Below, piece after piece: positions 1 to 6,148 of a DNA stretch of 16,504 bases. Position 1 is the stretch's first letter. The number at the start of each line of letters is the position of its first letter. Origin of the DNA: Verrucomicrobia bacterium 12-59-8 (GTDB lineage Bacteria; Verrucomicrobiota; Verrucomicrobiae; Verrucomicrobiales; Verrucomicrobiaceae); contig NCCR01000082.1 of assembly GCA_002279765.1 (NCBI GenBank), positions 1 to 16,504 on the forward strand, in the 5' to 3' direction. Below the pieces are notes generated by a model that saw only the letters and a program-made list of their open reading frames with translations, did no database searches and had not been told where the DNA came from. The position numbers and the translations under genes are program-made.

Positions 1-1130
1 GCAAGCCCGTCGATCCCGACGAAGACATCGCCCAGCCCCTCGCTGCCCGCGAGGGTGACCGCAAAGCCGCCCTCCTGCGCACAGCGATACAGCGAGATCT
101 CCACCAGCGAGGGCAGCGCGCGTGATTTGCCCGATTGCTGCAGGACCAGTTTGAGTCCCGGCCGTTCAGCACCGGTGATCAGGGAGGTCAGCGACTCGGC
201 GAGCGTGCGCTCCTCCTGCGGCGTGGCACGCATGGAGGAAACCGAACGCCGGATTTCCGCGAGTCCTTCACGGCTGGAGCGCCGCGCTTTGAGGATCGAA
301 TCCAGCGCACGGTCGGGTGATTGGTGAATCAAGGCTTCCGCCGCATCGAGCTGCACCACCACCACCGTCAGACTGTGCCCCACCGCATCATGAATCTCCC
401 GTGCCAGCCGGTTGCGTTCCTGAGCCACGGCAAGCACCGCAGCTTCCTCCGCCTGCAGTTCGAGCTGGGCGTTGGTCGAACGCAGTTGCGCAGCTAAGCG
501 TGCTGTGTTGAGACGCTGCCTGGACGCCTGTGTCATCGCAAAACAGCAGCCCATGATGAACACACTGGTGGTGATCTGGCCACACATCCAAAATGCCGCC
601 GGATGCAGACCACGCACTGCATATTCACGCAAGGTGGAAATGGCCAGCGTGATGAGCAGCACCAAAATCATGTTTCGCCGCTGTCTCAAAAGCACTCCGG
701 CAAAACCCGCGACGGGCATCCAAAACCATTGCTGCATGCCGATGGGGTTGAATTCCCCGGCCAGATGGGTGCATGCGTACGCAAAGAGAAGCTGCACACC
801 GAAAATCCACGTGATCGGCCTCCCGCTCTGGGGCATTCCCATTTTGAGGTGCTCCTCCTGATAGAGGTCAGACAACAGTCGTTGGAGATGATACAGGTTC
901 CAAAAAAATGCCAGCCCCCCGCAGACCGCCAACATCGACGTACTGGCAACCATAGCGCGCTGGAGCATCAGGCAACCAATCCAGGCGACGGGCACGAGAC
1001 TGATCCACGCGAGGATCGCACCCGCGACAAGAACCATCCAATGGGAGGAGAGGTATTTGCCCGCCTGATGTGAACTCTTGTCTATTAATACTCGTTGATC
1101 GATTGATTTAGACGCCACTTTTGAAACCAT
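1..1130 (-). CDS. Membrane sensor histidine kinase, HisKA_3/NarL-UhpB type, C-terminus cut by window edge
   Basis: This is a partial sensor kinase that reads off the left edge; 376 codons are visible from ATG 1130-1128. By family it would autophosphorylate and pass the phosphate to a LuxR/NarL-type response regulator; no regulator is in the window. The N-terminal 200 residues hold about six hydrophobic segments (roughly 33-56, 61-80, 105-124, 134-148, 153-166, 179-199), so it is probably an integral membrane sensor with no large periplasmic domain. A coiled-coil-like stretch (about 203-238) leads to the dimerisation and phosphoacceptor motif ERNRLAREIHDAVGHSL, with His at about 247. The helix LVEISLYRCAQEG (about 342-354) matches the start of the HATPase domain, but the usual following N-box (ALTNVxKHA) is not seen; the sequence goes straight to GGFAVTLAGSEG. 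The ATPase domain may therefore be degenerate, or the edge sequence may be faulty. The start was chosen because it is the first ATG of the frame and no stop intervenes; the ribosome site is weak. Confidence 0.85.
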   Translation of the reverse strand, partial: MVSKVASKSIDQRVLIDKSSHQAGKYLSSHWMVLVAGAILAWISLVPVAWIGCLMLQRAMVASTSMLAVCGGLAFFWNLYHLQRLLSDLYQEEHLKMGMPQSGRPITWIFGVQLLFAYACTHLAGEFNPIGMQQWFWMPVAGFAGVLLRQRRNMILVLLITLAISTLREYAVRGLHPAAFWMCGQITTSVFIMGCCFAMTQASRQRLNTARLAAQLRSTNAQLELQAEEAAVLAVAQERNRLAREIHDAVGHSLTVVVVQLDAAEALIHQSPDRALDSILKARRSSREGLAEIRRSVSSMRATPQEERTLAESLTSLITGAERPGLKLVLQQSGKSRALPSLVEISLYRCAQEGGFAVTLAGSEGLGDVFVGIDGL

Positions 1131-1410
1131 GCAGAAGCTCATCATTCACAGATTTGTGTTATTCGCGACTTTTCCCAGCATCGCATGACTTTAGTCATAT
1201 CCATTGCATCTGTCATTTTGACCCGACTCTGAACACTTAACCTTGCTAGAAAATAAATCCATTCATATTTTATTTATCACCTGTATTTCATGAATGTATT
1301 TTTTAGAACTTGGTTTAAATGAACTTAAAGTGACTAAAACTGATCCACGCGCATCCAGGGCCATTAATCCTGCTTGAATTGAGGCGCACTCACGGCTTCA
1401 CAGTGGTCTT
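1131..1410. promoter_or_regulatory. AT-rich divergent spacer between the histidine kinase and ispA
   Basis: This 280-bp gap between divergent starts is markedly richer in A+T than its flanks, as expected of a promoter region. On the plus strand TTGCTA (1243-1248), 17 bp, then TATTTT (1266-1271) is a passable sigma-70-like pair about 140 bp before ispA. CATTCAT (1260-1266) and ATGAATG (1290-1296) form a 7-bp inverted repeat with a 23-bp spacer that overlaps the putative -10 and could be an operator. I see no open frame or RNA gene here. The promoter call is by eye only. Confidence 0.3.
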
Positions 1411-2295
1411 ATGTCCGATCTCAAAGCCTACCTAGCCCAGCGCTGCCAGTTTGTCGATGCCGCGCTGAACCGCCTCATCCCGGGCGCTGACACACGGCCA
1501 ATGACGCTGCACCAGGCGATGCGGCACAGCATGTTTGCTGGTGGCAAACGGCTGCGACCGATTCTCTGCCTCGCGGCGGCGGAAGCCTGCGGCGGCACGG
1601 CGGAAGATGCGGTTTACAATGCCTGCGCCGTCGAATGCCTGCACACCTACTCACTCATTCACGACGACCTGCCCTGCATGGACGACGATGACATGCGCCG
1701 CGGGGTGCCGACCTGCCACAAGGTCTATGGGGAGGCCATCGCTCTGCTGGCGGGGGATGCCCTGCAGGCGCTGGCGTTTGAACTTGTGACGAAGACGCCA
1801 ATGGCCGCACAACATCCCACAGCGGTGATGGTTCTGGAACTGGCACGCACGGCGGGCAGCCTGCATCTAGTGGGGGGGCAGGTGGCGGATCTGCAAGGCG
1901 AGGGCAAAAAGCTTCCACTCGAAGACCTGCGCTTCATCCATGAAGGCAAAACCGCCGCGCTGCTCACGACAAGCGTGAAACTGGGCGGCATGAGTGCCAG
2001 TGCCAGCGCTGAGCAGCTCCAAGCGCTGCAAGATTTTGGCATGGCGACCGGTTTGGCCTTCCAGATCATCGACGACATCCTCGACGTGACGCAGACAAGC
2101 GAGAAGCTCGGCAAAAGCGCCGGCAAGGATGTCGCGACGGATAAGAGCACCTATCCGGCGCTGATGGGCCTGGAAGCCTCCCGCGCAGAAGCGCACCGCC
2201 TCACTGAGGTGTCGCATCGGGCACTGGATGTGTTTGGTGACGCCGCCGTGCGGCTGCGGCAGCTTTCGGACCACCTGCTGAACCGGGATTATTGA
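1411..2295 (+). CDS. ispA: Short-chain trans-polyprenyl diphosphate synthase (farnesyl/geranylgeranyl diphosphate synthase)
   Basis: This 294-residue cytoplasmic enzyme condenses isopentenyl diphosphate with allylic diphosphates to make the C15 (or C20) precursor of quinones, undecaprenyl phosphate and carotenoids. All family landmarks are present: GGKRLRP (44-50, isopentenyl diphosphate binding), the first aspartate-rich motif with two extra residues, DDLPCMDDDDMRRG (85-98, the bacterial type II form), GGQ (155-157), and the second aspartate-rich motif DDILD (221-225) followed by GKSAGKD (234-240). The length is normal for the family. Tyr80 lies five residues before the first motif, where an aromatic residue commonly limits chain length to about C15, so a farnesyl product is favoured but C20 cannot be excluded. 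The ATG at 1411 has no clear Shine-Dalgarno. No other isoprenoid gene is adjacent. Confidence 0.93.
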   Translation: MSDLKAYLAQRCQFVDAALNRLIPGADTRPMTLHQAMRHSMFAGGKRLRPILCLAAAEACGGTAEDAVYNACAVECLHTYSLIHDDLPCMDDDDMRRGVPTCHKVYGEAIALLAGDALQALAFELVTKTPMAAQHPTAVMVLELARTAGSLHLVGGQVADLQGEGKKLPLEDLRFIHEGKTAALLTTSVKLGGMSASASAEQLQALQDFGMATGLAFQIIDDILDVTQTSEKLGKSAGKDVATDKSTYPALMGLEASRAEAHRLTEVSHRALDVFGDAAVRLRQLSDHLLNRDY

Positions 2296-2540
2296 GCCGC
2301 GATTTTGTCCTTCTTCTTCGGCGGCTCTTCGGGCTGCGTCTGAATGCCTTCTCCGCCCGATGGGATGACCAGTTCATCACGCACCTGAGCAAAAGAGCGC
2401 CCCCCGTGGAGGCGTGGATGTAGAGCATTTGTTTGCGCTTCTTGATTCAGCACAAGATTTCTTCTGAGTCTCAAGCATTTCGCAGCCATGTTTTCCCTTG
2501 CCCCCCCGTGCAAACCGTGTTCTCTCAACCTTCGAATCAA
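2289..2540 (-). pseudogene. Possible small CDS or 3' remnant opposite the ispA-fabF gap
   Basis: The 261-bp gap between ispA and fabF carries a minus-strand open frame whose stop (2289-2291) overlaps the end of ispA. Its last ~35 residues (about SFAQVRDELVIPSGGEG followed by a Pro/Glu/Lys-rich tail ending KKKDKIAAQ) read like a genuine charged protein C-terminus with GC-rich third positions. The upstream half (Arg/His/Leu-rich) does not look coding and covers the likely fabF promoter. I do not recognise the protein. It may be the tail of a decayed gene, or chance. An inverted repeat GAGCCGC/GCGGCTC (2294-2300 and 2321-2327) in the same place could instead be a transcription end for ispA; it lacks a clean T tract. 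Confidence 0.15.
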
Positions 2541-2556
2541 CCCCTAAACTATACAC

Positions 2557-3801
2557 ATGAGCGAGCGTCGCGTAGTCATCACCGGCATGGGAGTCATCTC
2601 CCCCGTCGGCAACAATAAAGATGACTTTTGGAAGAACATCCAGGCAGGCAAAAGCGGCATCCGCCGCATCCAGTCCATGGACACCGAGAAGTACGACTGC
2701 AAGATCGCGGGGGAGGTGGTGGACTTTGATCCGACCATCCATTTCAACAACCATAAGGACGCACGCCGCGCCGACCGCTACTTCCAGTTTGCCATGGCAG
2801 CCTCGAAAATGGCGGCCAAGGACGCTGGTTTGAACCCCGACAGCCTCGACCCCCACCGCGTTGGCGTCATGGTCGGCAGTGGCATTGGCGGTCTCGGCAC
2901 CCTGGAAACTCAGTATGAAGTGCTGCTGACCAAGTCACCTTCCCGCGTCTCCCCCTTCATCATCCCGATGATGATCTCGAACATCGCCAGCGGCATGATC
3001 GCGGCGGAATACGGGTTCATGGGCCCCAACATGGCCATCGTCACGGCCTGTGCGACTTCCAACAACAACATCGGCGAAGCCTGGCGCAACATTAAGTTTG
3101 GCGATGCCGACGTGATGATCTGCGGCGGCGCTGAGGCCTCCATCCGCCCCTGCGGTCTGGCTGGTTTCGCAAACATGAAGGCGCTGAGCATGCGCAACGA
3201 CGAGCCTGAGCGGGCTTCCCGCCCCTGGGACAAGGATCGCGACGGTTTCGTCATGGGCGAAGGCGCCGGCGTCGTCGTCATCGAAGAGCTCGAGCACGCC
3301 AAGAAGCGCGGTGCCACTATTTTCGCCGAACTGGTCGGCTATGGCGCCACGGCCGATGCCTACCACCTCACCTCCCCGCATCCCGAAGGTCTGGGCGCGG
3401 CCAAGTGCATGGAGATGGCTCTGCGCCACGCCAAGCTGAACGTGACGGACATTCAATACATCAACGCTCACGCCACCTCGACCCCCATGGGCGATTTGTG
3501 CGAGCTGCGTGCCATCAAGCGCGTCTTTGGTGACTACGCCACCAACGGCCTGCTCGTCTCCGGCACCAAGTCAATGACCGGTCACCTGCTCGGTGCTGCC
3601 GGCGGCGTGGAACTCATCGCCTCCATCTACGCAATCCGGGACCAGGTGGTGCCGCCAACGATCAACGTCGAAAACCTCGATCCTGAGGTGGACGTGGACG
3701 TCGTGCCAAACACCGCCCGTCCGGCCAAGATCGACGCCGTCCTGAGCAACTCCTTTGGCTTCGGCGGCCACAACGCTGCGCTGCTGATCAAGAAGTTCTG
3801 A
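2557..3801 (+). CDS. fabF: Beta-ketoacyl-ACP synthase II
   Basis: This is an elongating condensing enzyme of type II fatty acid synthesis: it joins malonyl-ACP to acyl-ACP with loss of CO2, in the cytosol. It has 414 residues, the standard FabF length. Visible landmarks are the N-terminal VVITGMGVISPVG, nucleophile Cys165 in TACATSNNNIGEA, the catalytic histidines His305 (NAHATSTPMGD) and His343 (GTKSMTGHLLGAAGG, with Lys338), and the C-terminal SNSFGFGGHNA glycine loop. SNNN after the active-site ACAT is less common than the GxHAIG form but keeps the fold motif. No acpP or other fab gene adjoins it. It converges on a secreted hydrolase 27 bp downstream. The ATG start has no strong Shine-Dalgarno. 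Confidence 0.96.
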   Translation: MSERRVVITGMGVISPVGNNKDDFWKNIQAGKSGIRRIQSMDTEKYDCKIAGEVVDFDPTIHFNNHKDARRADRYFQFAMAASKMAAKDAGLNPDSLDPHRVGVMVGSGIGGLGTLETQYEVLLTKSPSRVSPFIIPMMISNIASGMIAAEYGFMGPNMAIVTACATSNNNIGEAWRNIKFGDADVMICGGAEASIRPCGLAGFANMKALSMRNDEPERASRPWDKDRDGFVMGEGAGVVVIEELEHAKKRGATIFAELVGYGATADAYHLTSPHPEGLGAAKCMEMALRHAKLNVTDIQYINAHATSTPMGDLCELRAIKRVFGDYATNGLLVSGTKSMTGHLLGAAGGVELIASIYAIRDQVVPPTINVENLDPEVDVDVVPNTARPAKIDAVLSNSFGFGGHNAALLIKKF

Positions 3802-3811
3802 GATTGATCTC

Positions 3812-3839
3812 TGAATCGGTGGGACTGCTCACCGATTCA
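3812..3839. terminator. Hairpin between convergent fabF and hydrolase genes
   Basis: TGAATCGGTG (3812-3821) and CACCGATTCA (3830-3839) pair perfectly over 10 bp. Two more pairs (one G-T) extend the stem to 12 bp around the loop ACTG. It lies 10 bp after the fabF stop and overlaps the last codons and stop of the opposing gene, the typical place for a bidirectional transcription end. Neither side has a good T tract, so efficiency is uncertain. Confidence 0.5.
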
Positions 3840-5025
3840 CTGCCAGCTCCAGATCCTTTGCACCCTCGACAATGTCGAGGCTCCAGTCGCCCGCGCCGGG
3901 CTGCTGTTCTTTGGTCGTGACAGTGCCATCCGCTGTCTCCAGACCGGGAACATCGGCGGCGCTGTAGCTGACGGTGAGCTTCACTTTGCCGATGATGGGG
4001 CCGGTTTTTTCGTCGAGCTTGAATTTGCCCTGCATCACACGCGCGCAGGCGACGGGTGCGGAGAGATCGTCTGAAGCGAAGATGACGCTGCCCCAGCTCA
4101 CCGGCTTGCCATTCACGGTGACTTTGCCGTTGATGGCGGTGCGCTTCACCGGCTTGAGGAAGCCCTGATTGCGCAGCCAGTCGCGCAGGTGCGTGCTCCA
4201 AGTGCCCAGCACGGGATCGCCCAAGAACAGGCCCACGCCATGCGGGCCGGGGCGGTAAATGTGGAGTTCGGCGGGGACTTTGTTCTTCCGGCAGGCGAGG
4301 TAGAAGGCCACGGCGTTCTCGGCGGGCACGACGGTGTCCTCATCGGTCTGGAAGATGAAAATGGGGGGCGTGTTGGCGGTGACACGGGTTTCGGTGCTGA
4401 CATGCTTGGCTAGTTCTTCGCTGTCGTTCGGGCCGAGCAGGTTTTTGCGCGAGCCTTTGTGACCGAAGTCCTCGATCATGGAAATCACAGGATAGGTCGG
4501 TGCGGCGACATTAGGGCGGGCGCTGACTTGATCGACGGCGTCATTCGTCATACCAGCGGGTTTTTCATCGAACATCGTGGCCGCCATCGAGGTGAGATGG
4601 CCCCCGGCTGAGAAGCCGATGATGCCAATGCGATTCGGATCGATGCCATACTGCTTCGCGTTCGCCCGCACATGGCGAATGGCTCGCTGCACGTCGATCA
4701 ACTGCGTGGGAAAGTGGTAGCCCTGGCTGCCGAGGCGGTAGTGCAGCACGAAGGCGGAAACACCGAGGCCATTGAACCACTTCGCCACCTGCACGCCTTC
4801 ATGGTCGGCCGCTAGCCCGCCGTAACCACCTCCGGGGCACACGACGAAGGCAGCGCCACTGTTTTTGTCCTTGGCGGCAGGCCATACATTGATGAAGGGC
4901 TGGTCCTTGTCCTCAGACCCCTTTGCCCCTGGGGCACCTTCGGGCCAGAGCTTGACCTTGGTGGGCTCGGCGTGGGCCAGAGAGGTGAGAAAGAGGGCGG
5001 CGACAAAAAGAGAAAGCTTGTTCAT
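3829..5025 (-). CDS. Secreted alpha/beta hydrolase (acetyl-xylan/feruloyl esterase-like) with C-terminal beta domain
   Basis: This 398-residue exported hydrolase is probably a carboxylesterase acting on acylated plant or algal polysaccharide fragments. A Sec signal peptide (MNKLSLFVAALFLTSLAHA, 1-19) is followed by the hydrolase fold: oxyanion region CPGGGYGGLA (63-72), nucleophile Ser139 in GFSAGGH, likely acid Asp228 or Asp230 in FQTDEDTVVP, and His262 in GPHGVGL. This is the BD-FAE-like/DLH layout frequent in Planctomycetes and Verrucomicrobia. Residues from about 293 to 398 form an added domain beginning INGKVTVNGKPVSWGSVIF, which resembles the small transthyretin/carboxypeptidase-regulatory-like beta domains common in those phyla; that part is inferred. 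The gene is divergent from the sugar isomerase-like gene at 5077, with 51 bp between the starts, so the two may share regulation. The substrate is unknown. Confidence 0.87.
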   Translation of the reverse strand: MNKLSLFVAALFLTSLAHAEPTKVKLWPEGAPGAKGSEDKDQPFINVWPAAKDKNSGAAFVVCPGGGYGGLAADHEGVQVAKWFNGLGVSAFVLHYRLGSQGYHFPTQLIDVQRAIRHVRANAKQYGIDPNRIGIIGFSAGGHLTSMAATMFDEKPAGMTNDAVDQVSARPNVAAPTYPVISMIEDFGHKGSRKNLLGPNDSEELAKHVSTETRVTANTPPIFIFQTDEDTVVPAENAVAFYLACRKNKVPAELHIYRPGPHGVGLFLGDPVLGTWSTHLRDWLRNQGFLKPVKRTAINGKVTVNGKPVSWGSVIFASDDLSAPVACARVMQGKFKLDEKTGPIIGKVKLTVSYSAADVPGLETADGTVTTKEQQPGAGDWSLDIVEGAKDLELAVNR

Positions 5026-5028
5026 GCA

Positions 5029-5060
5029 GGTGGAAGTCTGTTAATCCTGTCTTTTCCACC
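5029..5060. promoter_or_regulatory. Inverted repeat in divergent hydrolase/isomerase spacer
   Basis: GGTGGAA (5029-5035) and TTCCACC (5054-5060) form a perfect 7-bp dyad with an 18-bp spacer. It nearly fills the 51-bp gap between the two divergent start codons. The position suits an operator or overlapping divergent promoters; no regulator gene is adjacent. It was read by eye and could be chance. Confidence 0.3.
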
Positions 5061-5076
5061 CGTTCTTTCATCCGCC

Positions 5077-5997
5077 ATGATCTCACGCCGTCATTTTCTC
5101 TCTACCAGCCTGGGCGCGCTCAGCGTCACCACCCTGCCTGCCATTGAGCCCATCAAGCGCCCCGGCAAGAGCCGCATGCAGCTCGGCGTCGCAGCCTATA
5201 GCTTCCGCGAGTACTTCCAGTGGATGCGCGACAAGGAGCAGAAGCCCAAAGGCGACCGCCCGCAGTGGAGCATTCTCGATTTCATCGACTGGTGCGGTGA
5301 CAACAACGTCCCCGGCGCGGAAGTGACGAGCTACTTTTTCCCGAAGGATGTGGACGAGGCATTCCTGCTTGAAGTGAAACGCCGCGCCTACCTGCGTGGT
5401 GTACAGCTTGCGGGCACCGCCGTGGGCAACAATTTCGCGCTGCCCAAGGGCGAGAAGCTGAGCGAGCAGATCGCCTACACGAAGAAGTGGATCGATTACT
5501 CTGCGATCATGGGAGCACCGCACATCCGTGTGTTTGCCGGCCCACAGTCCAAAGAACTCAGCGAGGAGCAAGCCGTGGCCAACTGCCTTGAATCCTATCA
5601 GGAGTGCCTCGACTATGCCGCCAAGAAGGGCGTCTTCCTCGGCCTGGAAAACCATGGCGGCATCGTGGCTGAGCCAGAAAACCTCATCCAAATGGTGAAG
5701 GCGGCCAACAGCCCCTGGGCGGGCATCAACTTGGACAGCGGCAATTTCCACACCGAAGATCCCTACGCCGATCTCGCGAAGATCGCCCCCTATGCGGTCA
5801 ACGTGCAGCTCAAGATGGAGGTCAGCCGCAAAGGCGCCGCCAAAGGCGAGAGCGAGCCCAGCGATGTGAAACGCGTGATCCAGATCATGCGCGACGCGAA
5901 CTATCAGGGCTGGTTCACGCTGGAGTTTGAGACGAAGGAGGATCCGTTTGTGAAGGTGCCGGAAATTTGTGACATGCTGCGCCCACTGCTGGGCTGA
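5077..5997 (+). CDS. Tat-exported sugar phosphate isomerase/epimerase (xylose-isomerase-like TIM barrel)
   Basis: This 306-residue protein of the AP-endonuclease-2/xylose-isomerase-like family contains metal-dependent sugar isomerases and epimerases. The start was set at ATG 5077 because MISRRHFLSTSLGAL is a clear twin-arginine signal (SRRHFL); the longer frame from 4972 would overlap the opposing gene. The barrel begins at about residue 34 (MQLGVAAYSFREYF). Likely metal ligands are Glu191 (GLENHGG), Asp220 and possibly His225 (NLDSGNFHTEDPY), and Glu283 (WFTLEFE). Tat export would fit a metal cofactor loaded in the cytosol. The family is strongly expanded in Planctomycetes and Verrucomicrobia, usually with unknown substrates. 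The divergent esterase suggests a role in sugar or polysaccharide breakdown outside the cytoplasm (inference). Confidence 0.85.
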   Translation: MISRRHFLSTSLGALSVTTLPAIEPIKRPGKSRMQLGVAAYSFREYFQWMRDKEQKPKGDRPQWSILDFIDWCGDNNVPGAEVTSYFFPKDVDEAFLLEVKRRAYLRGVQLAGTAVGNNFALPKGEKLSEQIAYTKKWIDYSAIMGAPHIRVFAGPQSKELSEEQAVANCLESYQECLDYAAKKGVFLGLENHGGIVAEPENLIQMVKAANSPWAGINLDSGNFHTEDPYADLAKIAPYAVNVQLKMEVSRKGAAKGESEPSDVKRVIQIMRDANYQGWFTLEFETKEDPFVKVPEICDMLRPLLG

Positions 5998-6139
5998 GTT
6001 TGCGGTGGTTGACGATGGTTGACAGTGGTTTCCCCTGCAAAGGCAGGCTCGTGCCCACGTAACTTCACCTGCTCTGGGGAGCGGAAGGTCTTTGAAAACC
6101 GCCGTCAACGATTGTAAACAAGGGCCAACCACCGCAAAC
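5998..6139. repeat. 142-bp intergenic element with long imperfect inverted arms
   Basis: The outer 14 bp match perfectly as an inverted repeat (GTTTGCGGTGGTTG at 5998-6011, its complement at 6126-6139). The next 20 bp of the left arm (6012-6031) match the complement of 6096-6115 at 16 of 20 positions, with a 10-nt insertion (6116-6125) in the right arm. The left arm also holds near-tandem copies of GGTTGAC. A 64-nt centre contains a small hairpin (CCTGC/GCAGG). The element fills the whole gap from the isomerase stop to the glgE ATG, which argues against a TTG start for glgE at 6092, inside the element. It could be a MITE-like repeat, a folded leader RNA of glgE or a transcription end. Confidence 0.6.
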
Positions 6140-6148
6140 CTCCCCGCC

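Noticed and set aside
3046..3090. FabF active site ACATSNNN as a sign of altered function
   Set aside because: Cys, both His and the Lys are all in place; variation just after the active-site Cys is common among condensing enzymes.
4972..5076. Upstream ATG for the isomerase-like gene
   Set aside because: It would overlap the opposing hydrolase gene and bury the twin-arginine signal 35 residues inside; ATG 5077 puts the signal at the N-terminus.
6092..6148. TTG start for glgE
   Set aside because: It lies inside the inverted-arm repeat and adds 19 residues with no family match; ATG 6149 follows the repeat directly.
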